Assembly (NCBI RefSeq): GCF_014145225.1 | Contig: NZ_JABVCQ010000018.1 | Span: 1 to 63,817 of the forward strand | Origin: Thiospirillum jenense | GTDB lineage: Bacteria; Pseudomonadota; Gammaproteobacteria; Chromatiales; Chromatiaceae | Direction of reading: 5' to 3' | Length of the DNA stretch: 63,817 nt | Shown: piece after piece, positions 37,510-47,800 of the stretch | Layout: every line of letters begins with the position of its first letter | Numbering within the stretch: the stretch's first letter is position 1 | The notes under the pieces: generated by a model | The model's database searches: none | What the model saw: the letters and a program-made list of their open reading frames with translations, nothing else | What the model was told of the DNA's origin: nothing | Made by a program: the position numbers and the translations under genes

Positions 37510-39279
37510 ATGTCACATTCAATTCCCCAGCGCCATTTTGACGCACTCATTATTGGCGCAGGTGGCGCTGGATTAAATGCCGCATTGCGTTTAGCACAGG
37601 CTGATTTGCGCGTCGCAATTGTGTCAAAAGTATTCCCGACGCGCTCTCATACCGTTGCCGCACAGGGCGGTGTGAATGCCGCATTAGCCAATGTCTCACC
37701 TGATGAATGGCAATGGCACATGTTTGATACCGTCAAAGGATCGGATTATCTCGGCGATCAAGACGCCATTGAATACATGTGCCGTGAAGCTATTCCCACC
37801 GTGTATGAATTAGAACACGCCGGTGTTCCCTTTTCTCGATTAGAGAATGGCAAGATTTATCAACGGCCATTTGGTGGGCAAAGTCAAGCATTTGGCGGTG
37901 AACAAGCAGCGCGTACCTGTGCCGCCGCTGACCGCACCGGTCATGCAATTTTGCACACGCTTTATCAACAAAACATTCGCGCCCGCAGTCATTTTTTTGA
38001 TGAATATTTCGCCGTTGATTTATTGCGCGATGAAGATGGGTATGTCCTCGGTGCATTGGTATTAGACATTGAAAGCGGCGCCCCGTTGATTATTGCTGCC
38101 AAAACAACTTTATTAGCCACCGGCGGTTATGGGCAATTATTTCGCACCAATACTAATGCACATATCAATACCGGCGACGGCATGGGATTAGCATTGCGCG
38201 TCGGTATTCCATTACAAGACATGGAGTTTTTTCAATTCCACCCAACGGGTGTGGCCGGCAAAGGCATGTTAATTACCGAAGCCGCCCGCGGCGAGGGCGG
38301 TTATTTAATTAACGCCAATGGCGAACGCTTCATGGAACAATACGCCCCGCAAGCCCGCGATCTTGCCGGCCGCGACGTGGTTGCACGCGCAATTGTGAAT
38401 GAAATCCGCGCCGGCCGCGGTTGTGGATCACAAAAAGATCACGTCTTATTACAATTAAATCATCTTGACGCCAATCTTATTCACCAACGCTTGCCCGGCG
38501 TATGCGATATTTGCCGCGTTTTTTTAGGCATTGACCCCGCCGTCCGCCCAATTCCCGTATTCCCCACCGCGCACTATGCAATGGGCGGCATCCCCACCGA
38601 CCGCCACGCCCGCGTGGTCGCCCCCGCCGGTCACGGGCCAGAAGAAGTCGTGCCGGGACTGTACGCCGCGGGCGAATGCGCCTGCGTGTCCGTACACGGC
38701 GCGAATCGTTTGGGCGGCAACTCGCTACTCGACATCCTCGTATTTGGGCGAGCGGCGGGCAGCGACATCCTGCGCTATGTGCTTGAAAATCCCAGACATC
38801 GGCCGCTCAACGAGTCCACCATCGCCCCGGCACTGGCGCGCCTGGCACGGTGGGAACGGCGCGGCGATGGCGAAAACGTCCACGTTGTGAAGACGGAATT
38901 GCGCAAATTAATGGAGACGCACTGCGGCGTGTTCCGCGATGACGCCACCATGCGCGACGGCTTGCACAAGCTGCGGGCGCTGCGTGATCGCCTCGACGGG
39001 GTGAAGTTACAAGATCACAGCCGCGTGTTTAACACCGCCCGCATCGAGGCATTGGAACTTGATAACCTCGTGGACGTTGGCATGGCGACCCTCACCGCGG
39101 CGCTGGCACGGCAGGAAAGTCGCGGCGCGCATTCACGGGTGGATTTTCCGCAGCGAGATGATGAACGCTGGTTAAAACACAGTTTATACACCCGCACTGG
39201 TGATCGTATTGAATATAAACCCGTGCGCACCAAGCCGTTGACAATCAGTTCATTTCCCCCGCAAGATCGCGTTTATTAG
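37510..39279 (+). CDS. sdhA: Succinate dehydrogenase flavoprotein subunit
   Basis: A 589-residue FAD subunit that oxidises succinate to fumarate. Motifs are IIGAGGAGLNAALRLAQ, SHTVAAQGGVNAAL with the FAD-linking His, FHPTGVAGKGMLITEAARGEGG, HYAMGGIPTD and GANRLGGNSLLDILVFGR. The C-terminus is complete. Unexpectedly, sdhB does not follow: the next gene is on the opposite strand 39 bases away. Codons turn GC-rich between about 38530 and 39130. Confidence 0.96.
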   Translation: MSHSIPQRHFDALIIGAGGAGLNAALRLAQADLRVAIVSKVFPTRSHTVAAQGGVNAALANVSPDEWQWHMFDTVKGSDYLGDQDAIEYMCREAIPTVYELEHAGVPFSRLENGKIYQRPFGGQSQAFGGEQAARTCAAADRTGHAILHTLYQQNIRARSHFFDEYFAVDLLRDEDGYVLGALVLDIESGAPLIIAAKTTLLATGGYGQLFRTNTNAHINTGDGMGLALRVGIPLQDMEFFQFHPTGVAGKGMLITEAARGEGGYLINANGERFMEQYAPQARDLAGRDVVARAIVNEIRAGRGCGSQKDHVLLQLNHLDANLIHQRLPGVCDICRVFLGIDPAVRPIPVFPTAHYAMGGIPTDRHARVVAPAGHGPEEVVPGLYAAGECACVSVHGANRLGGNSLLDILVFGRAAGSDILRYVLENPRHRPLNESTIAPALARLARWERRGDGENVHVVKTELRKLMETHCGVFRDDATMRDGLHKLRALRDRLDGVKLQDHSRVFNTARIEALELDNLVDVGMATLTAALARQESRGAHSRVDFPQRDDERWLKHSLYTRTGDRIEYKPVRTKPLTISSFPPQDRVY

Positions 39280-39317
39280 CCCAATTCAATTGCAGATCAT
39301 TGCCAAACTCATCACGG

Positions 39318-39725
39318 TTAATTGGCTGGTTGATTCTCAGCATCGCGCAATGATTCCAACATAGCCTGCGCTCCGGCTAATCCTTGATCGGCCGCTTTAT
39401 TAAACCACTCCATTGCCCGTTGCGGATTCTTATCCACACATTCACCCACCAAATACATAAATCCTAAACCGTGTTGTGCTAATCCCAATCCAGCAGTCGC
39501 TGCCGCCTGCATGTATTTAAATGCCATTAACGGATTCGCCAGCATCCCCAAGCCATTCTGCGCCATAATTGCCATGCGATATTGCGCATCAATATGACCG
39601 CCCTCCGCTAATGGCGCTAATAAACCCACAGCGCGGGAAAATTGTTTGGCTTCAAATGCGGCAATCCCACTGCTCAACATCACATCCTGTTCGGTAATAG
39701 ACTCTGGCACAGATGAATCAATCAT
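39318..39725 (-). CDS. Sel1-repeat protein
   Basis: A 135-residue protein with at least two Sel1-like repeats (AFKYMQAAATAGLGLAQHGLG and AMEWFNKAADQGLAGAQAML), which are TPR-related scaffolds for protein contacts. No signal peptide is seen. GGGAG lies 8 bases before ATG 39725; an in-frame start at 39740 is less likely. Confidence 0.8.
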   Translation of the reverse strand: MIDSSVPESITEQDVMLSSGIAAFEAKQFSRAVGLLAPLAEGGHIDAQYRMAIMAQNGLGMLANPLMAFKYMQAAATAGLGLAQHGLGFMYLVGECVDKNPQRAMEWFNKAADQGLAGAQAMLESLRDAENQPAN

Positions 39726-39730
39726 TATCT

Positions 39731-39872
39731 TCACTCCCAATTAGAACGCCGTCCAATTAAACCTGTGCTATTAAGCCAATCGCCTAATAACACATGCAAA
39801 TGCCCCACCGCGATAATAAAAATCTTATCCACTCGATAACCATAAAAAATATGGGAACGATTACGCCGTTTC
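39731..39872 (-). pseudogene. Possible ParE/RelE-type toxin relic, C-terminal fragment
   Basis: The minus-strand frame reads RRNRSHIFYGYRVDKIFI then IAVGHLHVLLGDWL. This resembles the last strands of ParE/RelE toxins, which typically read SHxIFYRVxxDxIxIIAVxHxxRxPGYW. There is no N-terminal half and no antitoxin; upstream the frame runs into the phosphatase gene, whose stop lies inside it. It is probably a decayed remnant, but the resemblance is short. Confidence 0.35.
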
Positions 39873-40676
39873 CAATGGTAAATTGACAAAACTTTGCCAC
39901 TGCTCGAATAAGTTGGTATTCGCGGCGGCAATGGCAATGCGCGGCATTAAATCAAGATCATTAAACGATTGTGTTCCATCACGCGCATATAACGCGCTCG
40001 TCACGCCCGCTTCAGTGGCAATTAAACGCCCGGCGGCATAATCCCACAAGCGTTGCCCGCCGTGCAAATACAATTGATAACGCCCGGCGGCTAACCAACA
40101 CCAATCTAATGCAACTGAGCCTAAATTGCGCTGTGACCGAAAGGTATTGTTTGTTAATAATGGTGCTAAACGCGCCGCTGGCAAGCGTTTCAAATCAATC
40201 ATTGCCAACGCATTGGTTAATAATGGACTGGGCGCAAATGGTGTGATTGGTTGACCATTACACCAAGCGCCCTGACCGCGTTCTGCCGTAAAGCATTCAT
40301 CATGCACTGGATCAAAAACAATGGCTAATTGTGCGCGACCGGCCGTGAATAATGCTAATGACACGGCGAAATACGGAAACCCGCAGGCATAATTACTGGT
40401 ACCGTCCACTGGATCAAGACACCAAAATCGTTTGCCGTTTATTGCAGCTGCAAGTAATGACGATTGTTCAGCAGCGGGTAATTCTTCACTCAAAATCGGT
40501 ATGTACGGATCATGATCACGCAAAACAGCCATTAAACGATTTTGCACCGCTAAATCTGCGGCGGTAATAAAACTACCGTCTGTTTTAATTTCCACCGGCG
40601 TTTGCCGCCAGCGGGGGAGGATTTCAGCGAATGCGATTTGCCGTATTTGCTGTGCTAGTGTTGTCAGTGTCAACAT
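39861..40676 (-). CDS. Inositol monophosphatase family phosphatase
   Basis: A 271-residue metal-dependent phosphatase. The metal site reads ILSEELP (Glu), DPVDGTSNYACGFPYFAVS (Asp, Asp, Thr), and the C-terminal LWDYAAGRLIATEAG with the second Asp. It could be SuhB-like, CysQ-like or HisN-like; the sequence does not decide. GAGGT about 8 bases upstream supports ATG 40676 rather than GTG 40691. Its 3' end runs into the toxin relic. Confidence 0.88.
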   Translation of the reverse strand: MLTLTTLAQQIRQIAFAEILPRWRQTPVEIKTDGSFITAADLAVQNRLMAVLRDHDPYIPILSEELPAAEQSSLLAAAINGKRFWCLDPVDGTSNYACGFPYFAVSLALFTAGRAQLAIVFDPVHDECFTAERGQGAWCNGQPITPFAPSPLLTNALAMIDLKRLPAARLAPLLTNNTFRSQRNLGSVALDWCWLAAGRYQLYLHGGQRLWDYAAGRLIATEAGVTSALYARDGTQSFNDLDLMPRIAIAAANTNLFEQWQSFVNLPLETA

Positions 40677-40932
40677 AATAATGCACCTCACTCACAATTG
40701 GTCACGCATTCTAACACGTTTAAATCAACTAGGTGCATTATTAAATGCAGAATTTTTATTCTAAATTGCCATTTATATCGGTTTAAACGCGGAAAATATA
40801 TTTAATTGATTAAACACTTAAAGCTATATCGGTTACAGCGCCACACCAAAGTGATAGTTTCACAACTAAAGCAATAACCCCCTTAACTAATACAAGAAAA
40901 TACAGTAAAATTACGAATAATCAGATCAATTG

Positions 40933-40962
40933 TTGAACAAAATAATCCAAATGGGATTATAC
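40933..40962 (+). promoter_or_regulatory. Possible promoter for recG
   Basis: TTGAAC (40933-40938) and TTATAC (40957-40962) are 18 bases apart, about 35 bases before the proposed recG start. The rest of the 320-base gap 40677-40996 is AT-rich and shows no gene. Confidence 0.35.
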
Positions 40963-40996
40963 TTTCACAGCACCGAAACAACTTGGTGAAACTCTC

Positions 40997-43123
40997 ATTA
41001 GCTACGCAACCCAATCCCTAACGAATCGCACCGCACTTGAAGAATTATCAGTTAAAACACTGCCTGGTGTCGGTGAACAAGTTGCTACTCGTTTAGCACG
41101 GATTGGTATTGCGACTGTTTTTGATTTGCTATTGCATCTACCTATTCGCTATCAAGATCGAACACGAGCGCACTGCATTGCGGATTTAAGAGTCGGACAA
41201 GAAGTCGTAGTTGAAGGCACTATCATGAGTGTCGCATTTAGTCACGGCAAACGGCGGTCATTAAAAGTTACACTCTGTGATGATAGTGGTGGATTGTTGA
41301 TTTTACGCTTTTTTCATTTCTCTTCAGCGCAAATTCACCAATTCACTCGTGGCAATCAATTGCGCTGTTACGGTGAAGCCCGTCAGGGACCTTATGATTT
41401 AGAAATGATTCATCCGGAATGTGATTTTTATCCACAGTTTGACCCTATCACCACCGCGACAACCTTAACTCCGGTATACCCTTCAACAGCCGGTATTACC
41501 CAATTAATATGGCGTCATTTAACCAAACAAGCCTTAGCTGTTTTAATCTCAGCAGATGACTTGTTGCCTGAGTTTATTCCACCTGAACAGTTAACTAAAC
41601 TGTCTTTGCCAACTTTAGTTGAGGCATTTTGTTTACTCCATTATCCGCCCGCCACGATTGACATAGATGCACTTATCAAACGGCACCATCCGGCATTTCA
41701 ACGCATCGTATTAGAAGAACTTTTAGCTAAACAGTTAGCTTTACAACAACTACGCACCTGCCGTAATCATTTTAGCGCCACCGCCTTAATTGGCAATGGA
41801 CATCTACGCAAACAATTACGGGCAGGATTAGGATTTACACTGACTGCGGCACAGGAGCGCGTGATTAATGAACTAACCTGTGATCTTGTGCAGACACAGC
41901 CAATGATGCGATTATTACAAGGGGATGTTGGTTCGGGAAAAACTATTGTCGCGGTATTAGCAGCATTGCAAGCAATAGAGGCAGGTTATCAAGCCGCGTT
42001 AATGGCGCCAACTGAATTATTAGCAGAACAGCATCTTAGTCACTTGCGCCGCTGGCTTAATCCATTGGGATTGCAACCTATTTCTTTATCTAGTCGACAT
42101 AAAGGTGCTGAACGACGTCATATTTTGACGCGCATTCGTAATGAAAACACAGCAATTATAGTTGGTACTCATGCACTGTTTCAAGAGGCAGTGCAATTCG
42201 CTGCATTAGGTTTGGTCATTATTGATGAGCAACATCGTTTTGGTGTACAGCAACGATTATTATTACGCGCAAAAGGTGAAGCGCATGGGCGTATTCCACA
42301 TCAATTGATTATGACAGCGACGCCAATTCCCCGTTCATTAGCAATGGTTGCATACGCTGATTTAGAGTTATCTGTAATTGATGAATTACCAACTGGCCGC
42401 CAGCCAATTACGACTGTTGCAGTACCCGATCAACGTCGGGCTGAAGTGATTGAAAGAGTGCGCGCCGCCTGCGCACAAGGACGGCAAGCCTATTGGGTTT
42501 GTACATTAATTGAAGAATCAGATGTTTTGCAATGCCAAGCTGCGGAAGTAACAGCAGCTAACTTAATTGGGCAATTGCCAGAATTGCGGATTGGATTCAT
42601 ACATGGTCGCATGAAAGCAATTGAACGCGAACCCGTGATGTCGGCATTTATTGCGGGCGAATTAGATTTATTAGTTGCCACAACAGTCATTGAAGTGGGT
42701 GTTGATGTCGCTAATGCCAGTTTAATCATTATTGAAAATCCTGAGCGTCTTGGATTAGCGCAATTACATCAATTACGCGGGCGGGTTGGACGTGGTCATG
42801 CTGCCAGTTTTTGTTTATTATTGTACCGTCCACCATTAACCGCCGCCGCTGCTGAACGTCTCAATATTTTGCGTCAAGAATGCAGCGGTTTTCAAATTGC
42901 CGATGCCGATTTACGTTTGCGTGGTGCGGGCGAAGTATTAGGAACACGTCAAGCTGGAATGACAATATGGCGATTAGTCGATCCACTACGCGATGCACCG
43001 TTAGTACCCGCGGCACGGTTATTAGCAGATTGGATTATAGAACGACACCAAGAATTGATAAATCCATTGATGCGACGCTGGTTAAATCAGGAAGAAGTTC
43101 ATCATTTTTTGACTGTTGCTTAA
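40997..43123 (+). CDS. recG: ATP-dependent DNA helicase RecG
   Basis: A 708-residue helicase that remodels stalled forks and Holliday junctions. The N-terminal wedge domain includes VKTLPGVGEQVATRLARIGI and DLLLHLPIRYQDRTRA. Walker A is LLQGDVGSGKTIVAVLAAL; the DExH box is IIDEQHRFGVQQR; motif VI is HQLRGRVGRGHAASFC. The coding frame is open upstream of TTG 41126 and conserved there, yet contains no ATG, GTG or TTG before the in-frame TAA near 40945. ATT 40997 lies 7 bases after GGTGA (40985-40989) and is the best start. Confidence 0.93.
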   Translation: MSYATQSLTNRTALEELSVKTLPGVGEQVATRLARIGIATVFDLLLHLPIRYQDRTRAHCIADLRVGQEVVVEGTIMSVAFSHGKRRSLKVTLCDDSGGLLILRFFHFSSAQIHQFTRGNQLRCYGEARQGPYDLEMIHPECDFYPQFDPITTATTLTPVYPSTAGITQLIWRHLTKQALAVLISADDLLPEFIPPEQLTKLSLPTLVEAFCLLHYPPATIDIDALIKRHHPAFQRIVLEELLAKQLALQQLRTCRNHFSATALIGNGHLRKQLRAGLGFTLTAAQERVINELTCDLVQTQPMMRLLQGDVGSGKTIVAVLAALQAIEAGYQAALMAPTELLAEQHLSHLRRWLNPLGLQPISLSSRHKGAERRHILTRIRNENTAIIVGTHALFQEAVQFAALGLVIIDEQHRFGVQQRLLLRAKGEAHGRIPHQLIMTATPIPRSLAMVAYADLELSVIDELPTGRQPITTVAVPDQRRAEVIERVRAACAQGRQAYWVCTLIEESDVLQCQAAEVTAANLIGQLPELRIGFIHGRMKAIEREPVMSAFIAGELDLLVATTVIEVGVDVANASLIIIENPERLGLAQLHQLRGRVGRGHAASFCLLLYRPPLTAAAAERLNILRQECSGFQIADADLRLRGAGEVLGTRQAGMTIWRLVDPLRDAPLVPAARLLADWIIERHQELINPLMRRWLNQEEVHHFLTVA

Positions 43124-43219
43124 ATATGTGTGTTCAAATGTTAACTAACAACTCATCAATAATAACGGACACATCATTGGACATATTTCGTCGCAACTTT
43201 TTAATAAATTGCTGCTGAG

Positions 43220-44011
43220 ATGAATCAAATAATGACCCAGATTAAACCAGTTGGGCGGTTGTTAATGCGCGTCATTCGAGCGATTTGGATAGCTACACGT
43301 TTTTTAACTCGTTTTCCGCTGCCTGATCCATATCCAATTACGCCAAATGAATCCGGACAAGCAGCATTAACTTATCCGATTGTCGGGTTACTATTAGGCG
43401 CATTATTAGGATGTTTTGCCTGGCTATTTGCAATGTGGATTTCACAGAGCGCCGCTATTGCTATCATCATTGCATGGGTATGGCTCACTGGCTCACTTCA
43501 TTTAGATGGACTAGCCGATTGCGCTGATGCGTGGGTAGGTGGGTTGGGTAATCGTGAACGAACTTTTATGATTCTAAAAGACCCGCATCTTGGCACAATG
43601 GGTGCCACCGCAATTGTGCTAGTATTATTAACAAAATGGTCAGCAATTCATAGCTTATTAACGACAAGTCAAACACTGGCTATCACTGCGCTCATTTGGA
43701 CACCGTTATTAGCGCGTAGTCAATTATTGCTATTAGCAGTTACTACCGCCGCCGCCCGCCCTGATGGTTTGGGTGCTGCTTTGCGTCAATACCTACCACG
43801 TCGCAGCGCATGGGCGGTTTTTATTGTAGTCATCCTAGCAACCGTTGGATGGTTTCAGTTCCAATCAGTATTGATATTATCGGTCATGGTTGCAGTGTTT
43901 TTTATTTGGCGGTATAGCATGTGCCATCGTCTTGGTGGTTTCACGGGCGATACTGCAGGGGCGCTAATCGAATTAACTGAAGCTGCCGTGTTATTTACTT
44001 TTATTCCCTAG
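43220..44011 (+). CDS. cobS: Adenosylcobinamide-GDP ribazoletransferase (cobalamin synthase)
   Basis: A 263-residue inner-membrane enzyme that joins adenosylcobinamide-GDP and alpha-ribazole. It shows IWIATRFLTRFPLP, the signature GSLHLDGLADCADAWVGG with metal-binding Asp residues, LKDPHLGTMGATAIVL, and GGFTGDTAGALIELTEAAVL. Other late cobalamin genes (cobU, cobT, cobC) are absent here. I saw no cobalamin riboswitch in the 96-base leader. Confidence 0.94.
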   Translation: MNQIMTQIKPVGRLLMRVIRAIWIATRFLTRFPLPDPYPITPNESGQAALTYPIVGLLLGALLGCFAWLFAMWISQSAAIAIIIAWVWLTGSLHLDGLADCADAWVGGLGNRERTFMILKDPHLGTMGATAIVLVLLTKWSAIHSLLTTSQTLAITALIWTPLLARSQLLLLAVTTAAARPDGLGAALRQYLPRRSAWAVFIVVILATVGWFQFQSVLILSVMVAVFFIWRYSMCHRLGGFTGDTAGALIELTEAAVLFTFIP

Positions 44012-44101
44012 AGTTACATTTTTTAATCCGTATGGTATTATGTATGCTGCCAGTTTATCTAACAGCATATAATCCGCATGGTTCACTATTGAAGTAGTGA
44101 T

Positions 44102-44527
44102 TTAACGAGTTGGCAATTGAATGCCATGATCTGCCAACCAGCGTACATCTAATTCCCAATCCACTTTCTTTATGTCTTCTTGACCCAACATTAACACTTG
44201 AGCGCGTTTTTGATGATTGATTAACTCTTGCTGCGCTTCAATCATACGCGGATCATCTTGTGCTAAATTGGCAAGTTCCGGGTGAATAATGGGCAAAAAT
44301 TGTATAGCTGGCAACTCAAATGAACGCGGGGTTGACAGAATAGCCATTCCGTTCTGTAGTGAGCGCAAGCGAAATTGATAGGGATAATTAGCAAGCTCTG
44401 TGTCGGAAGCAAGTAAGTCATTCAACTCCCAAACACGCGGCTGCCATATAGATTTAATCCACATCCCTAATAATAATACAACAATAATACCTAGAACGAT
44501 GCTGTAGTTACGAGTAAAGTTATCCAT
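44102..44527 (-). CDS. Hypothetical membrane-anchored protein, 141 residues
   Basis: An N-terminal membrane helix (YSIVLGIIVVLLLGMWIKS) is followed by a soluble, presumably periplasmic part with an acidic, helical C-terminus (DDPRMIEAQQELINHQKRAQ). No domain recognised. It stands alone between cobS and mfd. Confidence 0.55.
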   Translation of the reverse strand: MDNFTRNYSIVLGIIVVLLLGMWIKSIWQPRVWELNDLLASDTELANYPYQFRLRSLQNGMAILSTPRSFELPAIQFLPIIHPELANLAQDDPRMIEAQQELINHQKRAQVLMLGQEDIKKVDWELDVRWLADHGIQLPTR

Positions 44528-44723
44528 TATGTATTTACCTTAAATGCAAGTTGTGAAATAATCAAACCATATTAAAATATCAAGCGCCTACCAAAATCAT
44601 CAACAGATTAAACATCTAAAGGCAGTTGTACTAAACAGCACATCACTAATAGTGAGATGCTAACTGCCATGCTATGCGCGAGTATCTTATGATCTACACT
44701 AAGCTAACAAAAATAATTTTTTC

Positions 44724-44741
44724 TGACAATGAAAATTGTCA
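44724..44741. other. Perfect hairpin upstream of mfd
   Basis: TGACAAT-GAAA-ATTGTCA gives a 7-pair stem with a GNRA loop about 90 bases before mfd, preceded by a T-rich run. No T-run follows on the plus strand, so it is not a standard terminator for a plus-strand gene. Nothing else is evident in the 302-base gap 44528-44829. Confidence 0.35.
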
Positions 44742-44829
44742 ATCTAAACTTTGTTGACTGAAGAATCTTGTCAGATCATTTAATCAGCAGACGGTTTCCT
44801 TTATTTTTCCAATTTATTTGAAATAATCC

Positions 44830-47800
44830 ATGAATCAAATTTCTGTTACCTATTCACCTCTAGCCCCCCCCATACCTGATGGAGTTAATACGCGCTTATT
44901 GTGGGGCAATTTACAGGGCGCCGCTGCGGCGCTTGCTATTGCACAGGTCGCATATCAAATTAAACAATATGTTTTGGTGATTACGACTGATACCGCTGAA
45001 GCAACACGTTTGCAAGCGGAGTTACAGTTTTTTTTACACCAAATATCACCCGATGATTCAATTATAGTATTCAATTTTCCTGACTGGGAAACATTGCCTT
45101 ATGATATTTTTTCACCACTACCAGAATTAGTTTCTAAACGATTATTAACTCTACATCGCTTGCCACAATACACACGAGGTATATTAGTTGTCCCCATTGC
45201 CACTTTATTAGCTAAATTACCACCGCGTGATTATGTAGATGCGTATTCATTTGTATTAAAACGTGGCGAACGCCTCGATTTAGATCAACTCCGAACACGA
45301 CTAGATCGTGCAGGTTATCGCTGCGTTTCACAAGTGATTACACACGGTGAATTTGCGGTACGCGGTGCATTATTAGATTTATTTCCAATGGGTAGCAAAG
45401 CACCGCTGCGTATTGATCTGTTTGACAATGAAATTGATTCGATCCGTACCTTTGATCCTGATACGCAACGATCTAAAAACAAACAAGAAGAGATTTATTT
45501 ATTGCCGGCACGGGAATTCCCCGTGACAGAAGAAGCAATTGCAGGATTTCGCCAACGCTATCGTGCAGCAATAGATCATGATCCAAAAGTGAGTTTAATT
45601 TATAATGAAGTTTCCGCCGGCCGCTTTCCTGGAGGAATAGAATATTACTTGCCATTATTTTTTGATGACACGGCGACTCTATTTGATTATTTACCCGCCA
45701 CAACATTAATCATTGAGTCTTCCACAATTCGTTCATCCGCCCAAAAAATTATTGATACCATCTGTTCCCGCTATGAACAGCGCCGTCATGATATTGAACG
45801 GCCGTTATTACCACCATCTGCACTGTATCTCACGGCAGATCAATTTGCTGCCCACCTTAATCAATTGCCGGGTATCAATTGGCAAACTGATTCAATTAAC
45901 GAACGGCGTAAAGGCTATGCAGCCGTGTATAATTTTGCTACAGCAATGCCACCTTCATTAGTGATTCAAGCGCGAAATCAGGCGCCTGCCCATGCGCTTC
46001 AATCATTTATGCAAACAGCACAGCAACGGGTGTTATTTGTTGCGGAAAGTGCTGGGCGGCGCGAATTGTTGAATGAACAATTAGCCAGTTTTGCTATTCA
46101 CCCTGTGAATATAAATAGTTGGCTTGAATTTATTCACGGTAATATGCCATGTGCGCTGACAATTGCACCAATTGAAGAACCGCTCTTATTACCGAATGAA
46201 AAACTCGCGCTCATCACTGCCACCCAATTGTATGGCGAACGTGTGCGTCAACCGCAACAATTTGCCCGAGAACGTGACCCTGATACCATCATTCGCAACC
46301 TGACGGAGTTGCATTCTGGTGCGCCTGTGGTACATGAGACACATGGCATTGGACGGTTTTTGGGATTGCAAACGCTCACTGTTGGTGGGATCGAAACCGA
46401 GTTTTTGGCCCTCGAATATGCGCAAAATGCTAAGTTATATGTGCCGGTCAGTTCGCTGCATTTGATCTCACGTTACACCGGCGGCACTGCCGAACAAGCG
46501 CCGTTACATCGGTTGGGTAGCGACCAATGGGAACGTACTAAGCAAAAAATTACTAAACAAATCAATGATGTAGCAGCAGAATTGCTGGACTTATATGCCC
46601 GGCGCAGTGCGCGTCAGGGGCATGTGTTCCCCGACCCTGGGACGGATTATGTTGCTTTTGCTGATGCTTTTGCGTTTGAGGAAACCCCCGATCAACAACG
46701 AGCGATTGATGCCATTTTGCGCGACATGGCTGACCAAAAACCGATGGATCGTGTCGTGTGCGGTGACGTGGGGTTCGGCAAAACCGAGGTGGCATTGCGC
46801 GCCGCTTTTGTGGCGGTGAGCGGTGGTTGTCAAGTTGTTGTATTGGTGCCAACGACGTTATTAGCGCAACAACACTATCAAAATTTCTTGGATCGGTTTG
46901 CGGATTGGCCAATTTGTATTGATAGCCTATCGCGCTTTCGGAGTGCAAAAGAACAGTCGCAAATCTTGAATGGATTGGCAGATGGCAGCATTGATATTAT
47001 TATTGGTACGCATAAATTATTACAACCCAATGTTCGTTTTAAACATCTCGGCTTAATTATTGTTGATGAAGAGCATCGCTTTGGTGTGCGACATAAAGAA
47101 CAATTAAAACATTTGCGCGCAGAGGTGGATGTATTAACTTTGACCGCCACGCCTATTCCGCGTACTTTGAATATGGCTATGTCAGGAATGCGGGATTTAT
47201 CTATTATTGCTACTCCGCCAGTGGCACGTCATCCGATTAAAACAGTGATTACATCCTGGAATGACATTCTCATTCAAGAAGCTTGTCAGCGTGAATTACA
47301 ACGTGGTGGACAAATTTATTTTTTGCATAATGAAGTGGATACCATAGAACAGACCGCCCAACGTGTTGCAACATTACTACCAACAGCACGGGTGCAAATT
47401 GCGCATGGTCAAATGCGTACGGCTGAATTGGAGCGGGTGATGCAGGATTTTTATCATCGGCGCTTCGGGATTTTAATTTGCACAACGATTATTGAAAGCG
47501 GTATTGATGTCCCTAATGCCAATACGATTTTAATTAACCGAGCGGATAAACTTGGTTTGGCACAATTGCATCAATTGCGCGGACGAGTTGGACGCTCGCA
47601 CCATCGTGCTTATGCGTATTTAATTGTACCGCCAGCGGCAACAATGACTGAAGATGCCAAAAAGCGTTTAGAAGCGATTGCATCATTAGAGGAGTTAGGG
47701 GCGGGTTTTACGCTCGCAACCCATGATTTAGAAATTCGCGGGGCGGGTGAATTATTAGGTGATGAACAGTCGGGGCAAATCCATGAAATTGGGTTTAGTT

